DNA of 64,000 nucleotides, taken from assembly GCA_916700875.1 (NCBI GenBank), contig CAKAKS010000060.1:1869334-1933333 (forward strand), in the 5' to 3' direction. Positions 34,172 through 45,338 of the stretch are shown here, piece after piece. Origin of the DNA: Sebastes aleutianus (Eukaryota; Chordata; Actinopteri; Perciformes; Sebastidae). Numbering within the stretch: the stretch's first letter is position 1; every line of letters begins with the position of its first letter. Both the position numbers and the translations under genes were made by a program. The notes under the pieces were generated by a model. It saw nothing but the letters and a program-made list of their open reading frames with translations. It had not been told where the DNA came from and ran no database searches.

Positions 34172-34538
34172 TTAAAGGAACAGTGTGTAGGATTTATTGG
34201 CAGAAATGGAATATAATATTAAAAAGTATGTTTTTACCTCCGCCAGCTGTGAGCTGGGATCTGTTTTTAGAGTCAGGCACCTTGGCGGAGGTCTGCGCTC
34301 TCCGAGTGACATTCTAGTCTTTAGTTTATAATCACCTGAAAAGAAGAATCGCGTTTTCGTTACCTTAGAATGAGCCGTTTATATCTACACAAACACTGGC
34401 TCTATAGGGACATTTACCTTTTCACATTTTCACGTCAACCACTGTTTAGTTCTCCTACATGCTTGGCACACAGTAAAAGTTTCAGCTGGTTGCAATCTGC
34501 AACCTCACCGCTAGATCCTACAAACTACACTTTTCAAA
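34172..34538. repeat. MITE-like repeat with CAGTGTGTAGGATT end
   Basis: It starts TTAAAGGAACAGTGTGTAGGA and ends with the partial inverted segment GATCCTACAAACTACACTTTT. It contains GGTTGCAATCTGCAACCTCA. It is the same family as 52208-52410 and 53897-54242. Confidence 0.55.
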
Positions 34539-35600
34539 TTGCCACAATATAAAGACAGGTACTGTGTATTAGTACATTTACATGTAAGAAGTCAGTCATA
34601 GCGGGGCCAGCGTGGACGGGGGGTCGAGGTTCAGTGACACAGTGTTGGGCCAACTGGCACGTAGCCTCTCCACGCTGCATTAAGTTATCTGTTAGTGGGT
34701 CTTATCTCGGCTGCTAGTGTTGACTGAGACCTTTTCTTTTGTTGAGCTGTTGCCTTGGGGAGCTGATGAGGGGAAAAGAGAAGATTTCATACATAAATAC
34801 ATACGGTAAATCCTCTCTCTCTTCATCCCTCCCACACTCTCTAACACAGTAAAACTCACCGTCCACTATCGCATGAAATCAAACATCATTTTGGGTCCAT
34901 TTGACCAAAACAGGTTTGTGTCCACAACAACAGATCATTGTCTAAAATGTGGATAACCTTTCAAAACATTTTGCCAAATAATAAAAACTCAGTGCTTTTT
35001 TAGGCCTCATGAGCATTGGGTGTCTGGTTCCTACCAACCCACAAACTGTGAAATAAGACGACCCCGTCAGTTTCTTGTGGGCTGTCTAGATCAGAGAACA
35101 TGTGATTCATCATTCAGATTTGTCTCCCCTTCCTACTGGTGCCTTCAAATGGGGTCGTGTTTACCGTGTTTACTGTGTTTACGAGTTGGGCCCATATTGA
35201 CGCCCCCTCATGTCGTATTCACAACCTCGGAAGTGGAAAGTGTTTTTTCATGTTGACAATATTGGCGGAAGTTATGGAAGTTATTTTTTCGCTGCATAAT
35301 AAGTTAATATATTGTAATTTTGGTCGTATATTGTTTTTCTTCATAATTTTATAACATGTCTGAGGTAAATGTTGATATTCCCAACGGCCTCATCTTTCTC
35401 CTCTGTCATTATGTCTTTGTATTTCCTGCATTATGTTACCTGCTTGCTAGCTTGCTAAATTGTTAGCCTCTGTGGCTTCTAGACGCCGACCATAACATGA
35501 GAGAAATAATGTGTTTTTAGAACATTAAAGCATGTAAACATGTTCTAGTAGAAACCCAAAATACAAGTATGAACCTGAAAATGTGCACGATATGTCCCCT
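34539..35600. other. Intergenic, no gene seen
   Basis: Mixed repeat-like sequence. The right edge (ATGTGCACGATATGTCCCC) resembles the terminus of another interspersed repeat abutting element R2. No coding exon was recognised. Confidence 0.5.
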
Positions 35601-36388
35601 TTAAAGGGACTGTTTGTAAGAATCAGAAATGCTTGTTAACAGCGACACCTGTGGCCGTGAAGTCAATGAAAGTCAGCGTCCTGTTGCTCGCGCTTGTGCT
35701 CGCTCACATAGACATGAATGAGCATTGCTCAACACAGTGAGGAGACACACATCAGCTAAAAGCACAATATCACTCTATATTTCAGCTGCTTGGCAGTAAT
35801 GTTAGCTGACCAGACGAAGGTCTCTCCATGAATCAATGCTGATCCTAGTGTTGGCTCTTCCTGCTTCAGCCTCCCGACCGCAGCCGGAGGGAACAGGGGA
35901 GACACCGGCACCCGGTCGGAGACGATAACGTTTCTCTCTGCGGAGCCCCGTCACTTCACAAGACACGGGAAACCTCTGTTGGTCTGGAGGAGCTGCAGCA
36001 GTTATTTCTGCACAAACGTCCACTGTACATTCACTAGATATTCTCAGAGCTAAACTAACTCTTCTGCGGTGTGGAGTGTGCGCGCATGCACGTGAGGTGG
36101 AGTGAGCTGAGTGAAGGCAGGCAGAGGAGCAGAGGAGCAGAGTACAGCAGAGACTCCGGTCCTGGAGACCAAAGCTACGGTCTCCCCCGCGTCTTCCGAC
36201 CGCGGCCAACACTGTTTAACAGACGGGCTTCACTAGATACAACCAAGAGGTTTTGGTGCTTCCGTGTAGTTTGTGTTGGAGTCTGAGACTGAACAGCGTA
36301 ACCACACACGACCGCGCATATGCAAGCATGCATGGGACACTGACCCGGGTGATTTATACGTGTAAGAAGTTATAAACAGTCCCTTTAA
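35601..36388 (+). mobile_element. TTAA-type element R2 (GC-rich core)
   Basis: Same orientation and family as R1, with clearer ends: TTAAAGGGACTGTTTGTAA at the left and TTATAAACAGTCCCTTTAA at the right. It shares the GC-rich core and much of the minus-strand open frame (35802-36212) with R1. Confidence 0.85.
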
Positions 36389-37522
36389 AGGATAGGCTCT
36401 CATTTTTCAAGGCTATCTACATTGAAAGAGTTATTGGTCGCTGCAATCATTCATCCTGTCCACTTCCAAAGTAAGAGATGAGGGGGGAAAACACAGTCCT
36501 CATTTTGTGTAAAAAAAGCTGCAAAAAAAAGTTGCAACTGAATTTAATTTGAGACTTCAACAACAGTCTGAGTTAATCAGATTCATTGTCTTCCAATCTT
36601 ATAGTCTTTGAAATACAAAATTCCCTTGGTTGGTTTTTCTGGACAGTGTTTGACGATAGTAACACAAAAAGGACATTTTGTACTATAAAGATTTATTTGA
36701 GTAACTCAAACTGCTTATGAACTTTGGCTGAACTTTGAAATGAATGTTTACAGACAATGCAGGAACAAACGGAGAAGTATTATCTTATAAAACTAAAGCT
36801 ATATGTATTGTTTATGAATGATATAATATTCCATACTACTATCACATAACTAGAAGCTCCACAGGAATGCTAACTATAAGCTACCTGTTGAACAGAACAT
36901 TTCAGCTCCTCTTACCTGATCATGTTAAACTACAGTAGACAGAAGTGTGAAAATATAAAACAAAAAAAGTGATTTTACAGGCTAATTAATACATTAAACT
37001 GGCTAGAGACCAGCTGGATATATGTCATCATTTAGCATCAGCTACATGCTGAGCTCTAAGACGATCCAATAGAATCACTAGTTTTTAATTAAGTCTTTGA
37101 AATACTCGACTGGCTGTAAATAGTATGCTGCGTAAATATAATCCCAGTGGACCGTGACCATCCATGTGCGCCTGCCAGTCTGACGATGTGACCTGGAGCT
37201 GGTCAAACCTACGTGACTGTTGTGTCTGAGCCTCATTCAGGGATTTCTGATGTTTATTTTGTTCCCTGATCACATCCTCTTATTACGGTCTACAGCGCTA
37301 CTCACAGCGTCATACACTGTCCCCCACCCAGCCACCCAGCCACCCAGTCCTAGACATGTGTGTGTGGTGTCATGCACAGGAAGAGAGACGCGCTGCTGAA
37401 ACAATAGAAAGACATCGTAACAGCAGCCGGAGAGCCGCGGTGCAGACGAGGCAGAGGCACACAGACGAGACATTATGTCATTTTGTTACTCAAAATACAT
37501 TAAATGACATGTAAATTAAAGC
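36389..37522. other. Intergenic, no gene seen
   Basis: AT-rich DNA with a short CCACCCAG tandem repeat near 37323-37347. No exon-like segment could be supported. Confidence 0.5.
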
Positions 37523-38610
37523 TACTACGATTAATCCATTAGTTGTCAACAACTATTTCGATAATTGATTTATTTGAGTTTGAGTAATTGTTTAAGAAAA
37601 AAATTCTCTGATTCCAGCTTCTTAAAGGGACTGTTTGTAACTTTTTACAGGTATAAATTGACCAGGTCGGTGTCCCATGCGTGCTCGCGTGTGGCTACGC
37701 TGTTCAGACTCCCTGTGGACACGTACCATCAGACTCCAACACAAACTACACGGAAGCACCAAAACCGCAAAGTTCTATCTAGTGAAGCCCGTCTGTTAAA
37801 CAGTGTCAACTCTTCCTGCTCCAGCCCCCTGACCACGGCCAGAAGACATAGGGGAGACCGTAGCTTTGGTCTCCAGGACTGGAGTCTCTGCTGTACTCTG
37901 CTCCTCTGCCTGCTTGCCTTCACTCACCCACCGCGCGCGTTCTCGCGCTCCACTCTAGACGTGCATGCGCGCACACTCCACACTGCAGAAGAGTTAGTTT
38001 AGCTCTGAGAATATCTAGTGAATGTTCAGTGGACGTTTGTACAGAAATAACTGCTGCAGCTCCTCCAGACCAACAGAGGTTTCCCGTGTCTTGTGAAGTG
38101 ACGGGGCTCCGCAGAGAGAAACGTTATCGTCTCCGACCAAAACTCCGGTGTCTCCCCTGTTCCCTCCGGCCGCGGTCGGGAGGCTGAAGCAGGAAAAAGC
38201 CAACACTAGGATCAGCATTGATTCATGGAGAGACCTTCGTCTGGTCAGCTAACATTACTGCCAAGCAGCTGAAATATAGAGTGATATTGTGCTTTTAGCT
38301 GACGTGTGTCGCCTCACTGTTTTGAGCGATGCTCGTTCAGGTATATTTAGAGTGACGAGCGCGAGCCCGACGCTGACTTTCGTTGACTTAACGGCCACAG
38401 GTGTCGCTGTTAACAAGCATTTCTGATTCTTACAAACAGTGAATGTGAAATATGAATATTTTCTGGTTTCTTTACTCCTCTATGACAGTAAACTGAATAT
38501 CTTTCACCATTTTCTGACATTTTATTGACCAAACAACTAATCGATTAATTGAGAAAATAATCAACAGATTAATCGACAATGAAAATAATTGTTAGTTGCA
38601 GCCCTAGATG
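37523..38610. repeat. Interspersed repeat interrupted by element R3
   Basis: The flanks 37523-37621 (ACGATTAATCCATTAGTTG) and 38441-38610 (CTAATCGATTAATTGAG, ending TAGTTGCAGCCCTAG) belong to one common teleost repeat. They are separated by the insertion of R3 at 37622-38440, making a nested arrangement. Confidence 0.65.
37622..38440 (-). mobile_element. TTAA-type element R3, inverted orientation
   Basis: It starts TTAAAGGGACTGTTTGTAAC and ends CTTACAAACAGT. It is the reverse orientation of R1 and R2, with the same GC-rich core (AACTCCGGTGTCTCCCCTGT region) and the same ACGGCCACAGGTGTCGCTGT segment. Confidence 0.85.
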
Positions 38611-38744
38611 TAAATTATAGGAATTGTTATTGCTGGTTTATTAATAACTGATGAAAAGCTTATTAAAGGTCTATATGTTTTTTGCCTGGACAGCTGTGGT
38701 TCTGATGAATATCTGATCAATAAAGATATTAAAGTTTATTAATT

Positions 38745-39190
38745 ATACTCTCAACTTGGCGATATAACGAGATTATCGTTAGACAGATAACGGTCTTCAC
38801 GTGTCCACGATAACAGAACGATATTCAATTATGTTGAATACAGAGATTGGCCAGTATATTGAGATGACTCCCCGCTGGGGCAAAGCATCAGGAAATTTTG
38901 TATTTTTAAGATGTTTTTTTAAACTAAAATGTGTTATACAAGTAGCGAACTCCTTTAAGGAATAACTCAGTGCGTAGGTTGTGTGCTTAACGTTAGCGAG
39001 AGTCAGTGTTTGCGATCAAGAGAGAGACAAACAGAGAGAGGCCACTTATGTATTGCAATGTATGCGTCTCCAGTCTATAGATATTTATATCCACGTGCGT
39101 CTCTCTTCAGCTTTTTTTGGACGATAATATCGTCTTTTTTCTTAAAGCAATATCGTCAGTAGGGAAGTTTCATTATGGCCAAACCCTACT
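38745..39190. repeat. Interspersed repeat with GATATCG-type motifs
   Basis: CTCAACTTGGCGATATAACGAG at one end, and GACGATAATATCGTC with AAAGCAATATCGTCAGTAGGG near the other, look like a degenerate repeat. No gene was seen. Confidence 0.4.
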
Positions 39191-40535
39191 CTCAACAGAC
39201 AATATGGAACTAAACACAGTATTTCCTGGTTCCCCTCAAGTCTCATATCTAATTTAAGATGAAGCCCAGCAGGTGAATAATCTAGGTGTCCTCTCAGGAC
39301 ATTTGCCTGGGTTTGACCCGTCCACCTCCTCCTCCCTCCTTCCCTCCCTCCCAGGCTCTCTGCCTGACTGTCTGTGTCTCTACGTGACCGGTCCAGGGTC
39401 TGTCAGTGCCAGTGCCGGCCTCCGTGGCAGCAGATAACACTAACTAGCTTCCTGCCATTACTGCTAATTGCCCCGCGGCCCGGAACTGCAGACACCCTGG
39501 GTGGGGCGTGACTGAAGAGTTTGTGTGTGTCTCTGTGTGTGTTTGAGAAATGTAGGTTATTCACATGTCTGTAAATGTTACCTGTTTAAATGGCTGATTT
39601 CATCCCTGTATACGTCCCCTGTCCGGGGGAAACATATGGTTGATGTGTCGTGTCAGTATTGTTGAGAGGATGAAGGGTATGTAGACAGCGGAGGGATGGA
39701 TGGGAGAGATAGTATGCAGCCAGACAGAGTGTGTATGTTGTCTATCACAAAGTAGAAGAGGAAAAGCCCGCCGGCTAAATCGCTCTGAGCTGGTTGACGT
39801 ACATTCAAATATGGAAAACAGGGAAGACCTGGTGTGTTCCGTCTATAGAACACACATTATTTGGATTATGTATGGATATTTAATTATAAAAAAATGGAAT
39901 TAAGGACAAAGTAACAGTAAAGTAATATTATTAATATTAAAGCAATATTATTATTATAGTAAATAATATTCTGGAGCATCAATAATTGCTAAAATAATCA
40001 AGAAAATAAACAACATCTCTACAGCTTAATAGGATAAGAAGTGCTGCAACACTGTGTATCGGGAGGGTACAGTATCTGATGAGTACGATGAAACACATAC
40101 TGCACATAAAGCTATGTAATGTATATAACCAGAAGGCATTGAAGGGCGATGGTGCATCGGTGTTCTTAATGACTTTCCTGAGTCATACAAAAAGGGAGGA
40201 GAGGATGTTTAGATGTGTTACTGTATGTTATCACTGGTCACATCTGCAGATGTCTACAGCAGGCTATATGACCCTGGGGAGGGACGGCAGCGGGCTAATA
40301 AGGACAATTTAGCTATGCACATGATGACCGAAACATCATGGATGAAATGGTCAGCTTAGGGGACTGAAGGTTTAATGGAACAACAATCCAATCAATAGAT
40401 GTAAGAAAAGGAACGGGAAAAAAAAGGAATAATTCTGCATTTTGGGTAATACTGTACCCTTATATGTTCTCTTGCTAAGAGTTAGAGGAGAAGATTAATA
40501 TCACACATATCATTAAATTTGTATTTTAGAAGGGC
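39191..40535. other. Intergenic, no gene seen
   Basis: It includes a GC-rich, non-repetitive segment at about 39390-39520 (around GCCCCGCGGCCCGGAACTGC) that could be a regulatory element. No coding evidence was found. The rest is AT-rich. Confidence 0.4.
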
Positions 40536-41065
40536 CAAATTTGGAATAACAGTGAAGCGTCAAGGGGCCGGACCTTTACATCTTCTGTGTCTGAAGTCTG
40601 ATCTGCATAGCTCGGAATTTAAATGTGAAAACAATACACATTTTTAATCTTAGTAGATTTATTGTTTTAATAAACACAATGTTGTATTTAACATCTATTT
40701 TATTGGGTTAAAACCTTTTAACAAAATAAATATTTCTGTAATTAACAATACAAAACGAAAGAATGGGCTAATTAGCCTACTAATAAAATGATGATCTTCT
40801 AATAATCAAACAATGTAAACACCCATAAACTTGGTGTTATGTTAGAAAGGTTATTTAAATAAAAACACAATGTTTTTAACAGTCCGTAACAGCATCAATA
40901 GCGTCAGTGGTAACGTTGATGAACGGGAATAAACTCTCTTATTGGAAGAAATTGTTATTATAATTTTTTTTTATATTTATAAATGCTCAAAGGGCCAGAT
41001 TGAGTTTGTTAAGGGCCAGATTCGGCCCACGGGCCGCCAATTGAATAGGCCTTAAATATGTTAGC
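40536..41065. repeat. hAT-like repeat remnant with GGGCC motifs
   Basis: AAGGGCCAAATTTGG near the left, and GGGCCAGATTCGGCCCACGG and GGGCCGCC at the right, resemble the end of a common hAT-derived repeat. It is degenerate and has no coding capacity. Confidence 0.45.
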
Positions 41066-41075
41066 TTAGCCTAGC

Positions 41076-41781
41076 TTAAAGGGACTATTTGTAACTTTTT
41101 AAGCGTATAAATGTAGCGGGTCGCCACACATGCGCGTTCGCATATGCGCGCTCGCGTGTGGCTGGAGCCTCGTCTCCGCTGCCTGCTCTCCTTCACTCAG
41201 AATGCGCGCGCGTCCTCGCTGTCTCGCTCCACCTCTAGACGTGAACGCGCGCTCACTCCACACTGCAGAAGAGTTAGTTTAGCTCTGAGAATATCTAGTG
41301 AATGTACAGGGGACGTTTGTGCAGAAATAACTGCTGCAGCTCCTCCAGACCAACAGAGCTTTCCCGTGTCTTGTGAAGTGACGGAACTCTTCAGAGAGTT
41401 ACGTTACCCTCTCGTTACCGACCGGGTGCCGGTGTCTCCTCTGCTCTCTCCGGCTGCGGGCGGAGAGAGCAGGGAGACATGCTGCAGAGTCCCGCTGCTT
41501 CAGCCTGCACTTAGGCAGGAAAAGCCAACACTAGGACCAGATCTAAATCATGTTCATGGAGAGACTTTCGTCTGGTCAGCTAACATTACTGCCAAGCAGC
41601 TGAAATATAGAGTGATATTGTGCTTTTAGCTGACGTGTGTTGCCTCACTGTGTTGAGTGATGCTCGTTCAGGTATATTTAGAGCGAGCAAGCGCGAGCCC
41701 GACGCTGACTTTCGTTGATTTCACGGCCACAGGTGTCGCTGTTAAGAAGCATTTCTGAAAGTTACAAATAGTCCCTTTAAA
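41076..41781 (-). mobile_element. TTAA-type element R4, inverted orientation
   Basis: It starts TTAAAGGGACTATTTGTAAC and ends GTTACAAATAGTCCCTTTAA, a precise terminal inverted repeat. It is oriented as R3. An open frame (41144-41629, plus) covers the core. It shares its downstream half with the R1 and R2 frames but differs upstream by frameshift. Confidence 0.85.
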
Positions 41782-42249
41782 GACGGCAAACAGCTAGCCT
41801 ATCTCTGTAACAAAATATGACACTGCTTAACACATTATATCTTGTTACAAAAACTGAAGTGTAAAAACCATAATTCCTCATTTTACGAGGGGTTAATATG
41901 ATGAACAACTACTTGGCTGGGAGCAGTTGCCAGGCAACCAGCGGAGAAGTTACTACTCCTGGCCAAAAAATAGGCCTTTTCCGGCAAATAAACCCAGCAA
42001 CAAAAAAACAGCAAGCAGTTTTTACACGTCGGTTTCTGTACGGATTAAGCGAGATGTGATATGTGATTTAGAGGTGATGAAGGGTGGATTTTGTTGGATT
42101 TTTTGGACAGAGCCATGCTAGCCGTTTCCCCCCGTTTCCAATCTTTGTGCTAAGCTAAGCTAAGCTATATTCCTGACAGTTATTTATATATAACTGGCAT
42201 ATAAAAATGCAATGAAGAAATTGGTAACTTGTTTCATTGTACTGTATGT

Positions 42250-43080
42250 GGGAGTATAGGGAGCTCCAGATGTTCTGGAAAGAAGTTCTTGAATTGATTT
42301 CTAGAAAGTGTTGTTCCCGTTGAAGCTAAAATATGTGACATAGTAAGACTTTACAGTAAATGTAAGGAAACGTAAACTGATTCATTTCTGTTTGCTACGA
42401 GCCAAGCGTGTAATAGCTTTAAAATGGAAGGATATTCTGAGACCTAACTCTAGTCAGTGGATTAAAGAGATGTCTTCTAGTCTGGCACTAGAAAAACTGA
42501 CTTTCATAGTAAGAGGTAAAGTTGAGGATTTTTATATGATGTGGAAACCTTTCATACATTTTATGAGCGGCCTGACTGTAGATCCCTGTGATCAGATAAG
42601 GGTTGGTGCTACCACCGTCACTCCAAGATAGCTTGGAATTTGTATCATAGCTGGGGCAGGATGGTTGTGAATAGAGAGAGAGAGAGAATAAGATGATGGC
42701 TGAATTGTACACTGATTTGTAATTGATTATTTATATATATATATATATGTGTATATATGTATATGTGTTTCTGTATGTGTATGTACTGTGGGTGCGTATA
42801 TGTGTGTGTATATGTATATATGTATACAGTATATTATTAAAAAAAATGATTTTATTTTATTTCTTTTAATTTTTTTTTTTTACTTGTGTATATTCTTTTT
42901 ATTTATTCATTTATCAATTTTTTTGTGTATGAATGTTTTTCCCGTATCTGTACTGGCTTATTTTATATTAATATTATGTTTGTTAAGTTTCTTTATACCG
43001 AGAATGTTGTTATTGGGGACGTTTGTGAATGTTTGTTCTGTTGTTTCAAAATGAACAAAAAAACAATAAATGTAGTATTG
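42250..43080 (+). mobile_element. 3' end of an L1-like LINE (degenerate)
   Basis: The + strand frame encodes FWKEVLELISRK, then ALKWKDILRPNSSQWIKEM and LEKLTFIVRGKVEDFYMMW before a stop near 42631. The pattern matches the C-terminal tail of teleost L1-like ORF2 proteins. Stops and frameshifts occur near 42325. A TA-rich microsatellite (42728-42840) and an AATAAA-containing tail (near 43065) follow, as in a LINE 3' end. The reverse transcriptase domain itself is absent. Confidence 0.55.
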
Positions 43081-43758
43081 AAGTGTTTATTGGGATCCAA
43101 ATTGTCATTTTTTGCATGTTAGTGGATAGGCTAATTGAGAAAAAAAAGTTAGGGACCATCGTTTAGATCCCAGCTTGGGGTCCAGCTTCATGTGGGAGCC
43201 GACCTCAGATATGTAGATATGTGACTTTAATAACTGTTGGGCCTGCAGCCTCTTCTAAACACTGAGACGGATCAAAAACATTTGGCTGTCCTTAACTGCA
43301 GCTTCATCGGATAAATGTGAGCGTTGCTCCGGGCGGAGGAAGTCCAGAAGCCTTTGGCTGACTGAGTGTTACGGACTTTAAAAAGATTACAGGATATTCT
43401 GAGGAGTTATTGGCTATCTTGTGTGAGTGTGTACGTCCACAGTGTGTTGATGAGAGAAGAGGGCATCAAAGCAGGCTAGCATCCTGTGGGCAGCCCAGGG
43501 CAGGACCATGTGGGCACAAGGCGGCGGCGAGGTGGGTGTCCTGGAGCAGGCACCACACCGTCTGTCCCCACCCCCCCGGGCACAAAAGGCCACCATGTAA
43601 TTGAAGTAGTGTCAGAACTCAGGGGAGGGAGAGATAGATATATTAGATAGATGGGAGGGACACACAAACACACACTCAGAGGAGCTACTACAGCATTTAA
43701 CTTAGACATTAATGTTACATTTACAATGTTTTGTACAATTTAAAGCTAAAATTAAGTA
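43081..43758. other. Intergenic, no gene seen
   Basis: Moderately GC-rich around 43480-43600. No exon with supported splice sites was recognised. Confidence 0.45.
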
Positions 43759-43789
43759 CACTCTAAAAAAAGATCCACTGGCTCAACTT

Positions 43790-44106
43790 AAAAAAATTAA
43801 GGTAACAAATTGCATGGATCTTTTTAAGTATTTCCAACTACGGCATTATTGAGTAAATCCTATGAGTCTTTTGTAGTCTGACTAACCCAATTGATTAAGT
43901 TCAACCAACTTGATATTAATCCAAACATTGTGTTGATATTAAGTTGGTTGAACTTAATTAAGCCTTTAGAGGTCAAAGCAAATCAAGTTGGTTGAACTTA
44001 ATCAATTGGGTTAGTCAGACTACAAAAGACTCATAGGATTTACTCAATAATGCCATAGTTGGAAATACTTAAAAAGATCCATGCAATTTGTTACCTTAAT
44101 TTTTTT
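43790..44106. repeat. 125-bp inverted repeat (foldback)
   Basis: The arms 43790-43914 and 43982-44106 are near-perfect reverse complements (one C/T mismatch noted in CTACGG/CCATAG), separated by a 67-bp loop. About 86 bp of the right arm is then repeated in direct orientation at 44121-44206. It lies at the left subterminal region of the CACTA-like element. Confidence 0.9.
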
Positions 44107-44940
44107 GAGTATTAGTAAATCAATAATGCCATAGTTGGAAATACTTGAAAAGATCCATGCAATTTGTTACCTTAATTTTTTTGAGTATTAGTAAATCATT
44201 TCACTTAAGTCAAAATAAATAACATATTTCAGTTTCAGTTTTTATGATCAAACAGTTTATTTTAGACATTTTAAACACTTTGTCCACTAGCTTCTTTTAA
44301 CTATGAACATTTATTATACCATGGTGTGTGCACAAAACCATGTCCAATGTTCCTCATTCCCAATGAGATCAGGATAGTAACCAAAACTTTCACCAGGAAA
44401 CAATTTGTCAAAAGATATCATGAAATGTATCCAGCAGCTCTTCACTCACAACTTTGTACTTCAAAAAGAGAAATAATACAAACATCAGAACTGAATTTAA
44501 ACAACATACACTCAATTACCAGTTTATTGGATACACCTGGCTTAAACTAATGCAGTTTAACACAGCAGTCCTCCAATAAATCCTCCTGATTCTAATGTTG
44601 TGTCCACGCCATTTATCTCAGTGAGGGTAGACTGATTATAAGAAACACCTCAGTATAACACAATATTAGTTCAACATCACAAACATCCTCCAAAATGATC
44701 ATAAAGTGTAATCAGCACCACACTAAAACTGCATTACTTTTAGCTAGGTAGACCCAATAAACTGGCAACTTAGCGTCAACAAATATCCAGCGTGAATATC
44801 CAGTGTCCACATAATGTCTTTCAAACAAACTGCCACTGTAGACAATGATGATGTAATCACTGCACAGTAAATAAGTACAAACACATTTCCTCAATCATCC
44901 CAGTACAAATCAACTATTTTTTTGGAGATCCTAACGTGTC

Positions 44941-45181
44941 TTTATTACACGGCTGTGTTGAATACTCAAATCTGAATACGCGATCTGCGGTCTGTAATTT
45001 CTTTATAGCAAACCGTTGCTATGTATAGCAGACAGTTTGTGTGTCAGTACGTAGCCGTGTAATAAGCAGGATAATGTACAGCTAGCGGGTCATTGTTGTG
45101 AAAGAATCCCCTTCAGGGTGCTTCACGTGGCCCTGTCGGGGATTCTTTCACAGCAATGACCGGCTCGCTGTACATTATCCC
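44941..45181. repeat. Compound palindrome inside the CACTA-like element
   Basis: Two inverted-repeat pairs are visible. TTATTACACGGCT (44941-44953) pairs with AGCCGTGTAATAA (45052-45064). The 43-bp segment starting GGATAATGTACAGC (45069) pairs with its complement ending at 45181 (GCTGTACATTATCC). It looks like a small foldback MITE inserted downstream of the SAMD3-like stop codon. Confidence 0.7.
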
Positions 45182-45338
45182 TTATATAATAAACATTCTT
45201 ACAAATTACAGAGGCAGTTTGAGCCTTGAACATGATATGCTGATGTAGGCAAGCTGTATGTTAACAAAAGATTACATACAGTACATAACTTACAATTTCC
45301 TGCTGAATTTGAGGACAGCTGTCTGCTTTTTGACATTT

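Noticed and set aside
42749..43122. Hydrophobic plus-strand open frames after the LINE tail
   Set aside because: Translations of T-rich/TA-rich DNA; they resemble membrane proteins only by base composition.
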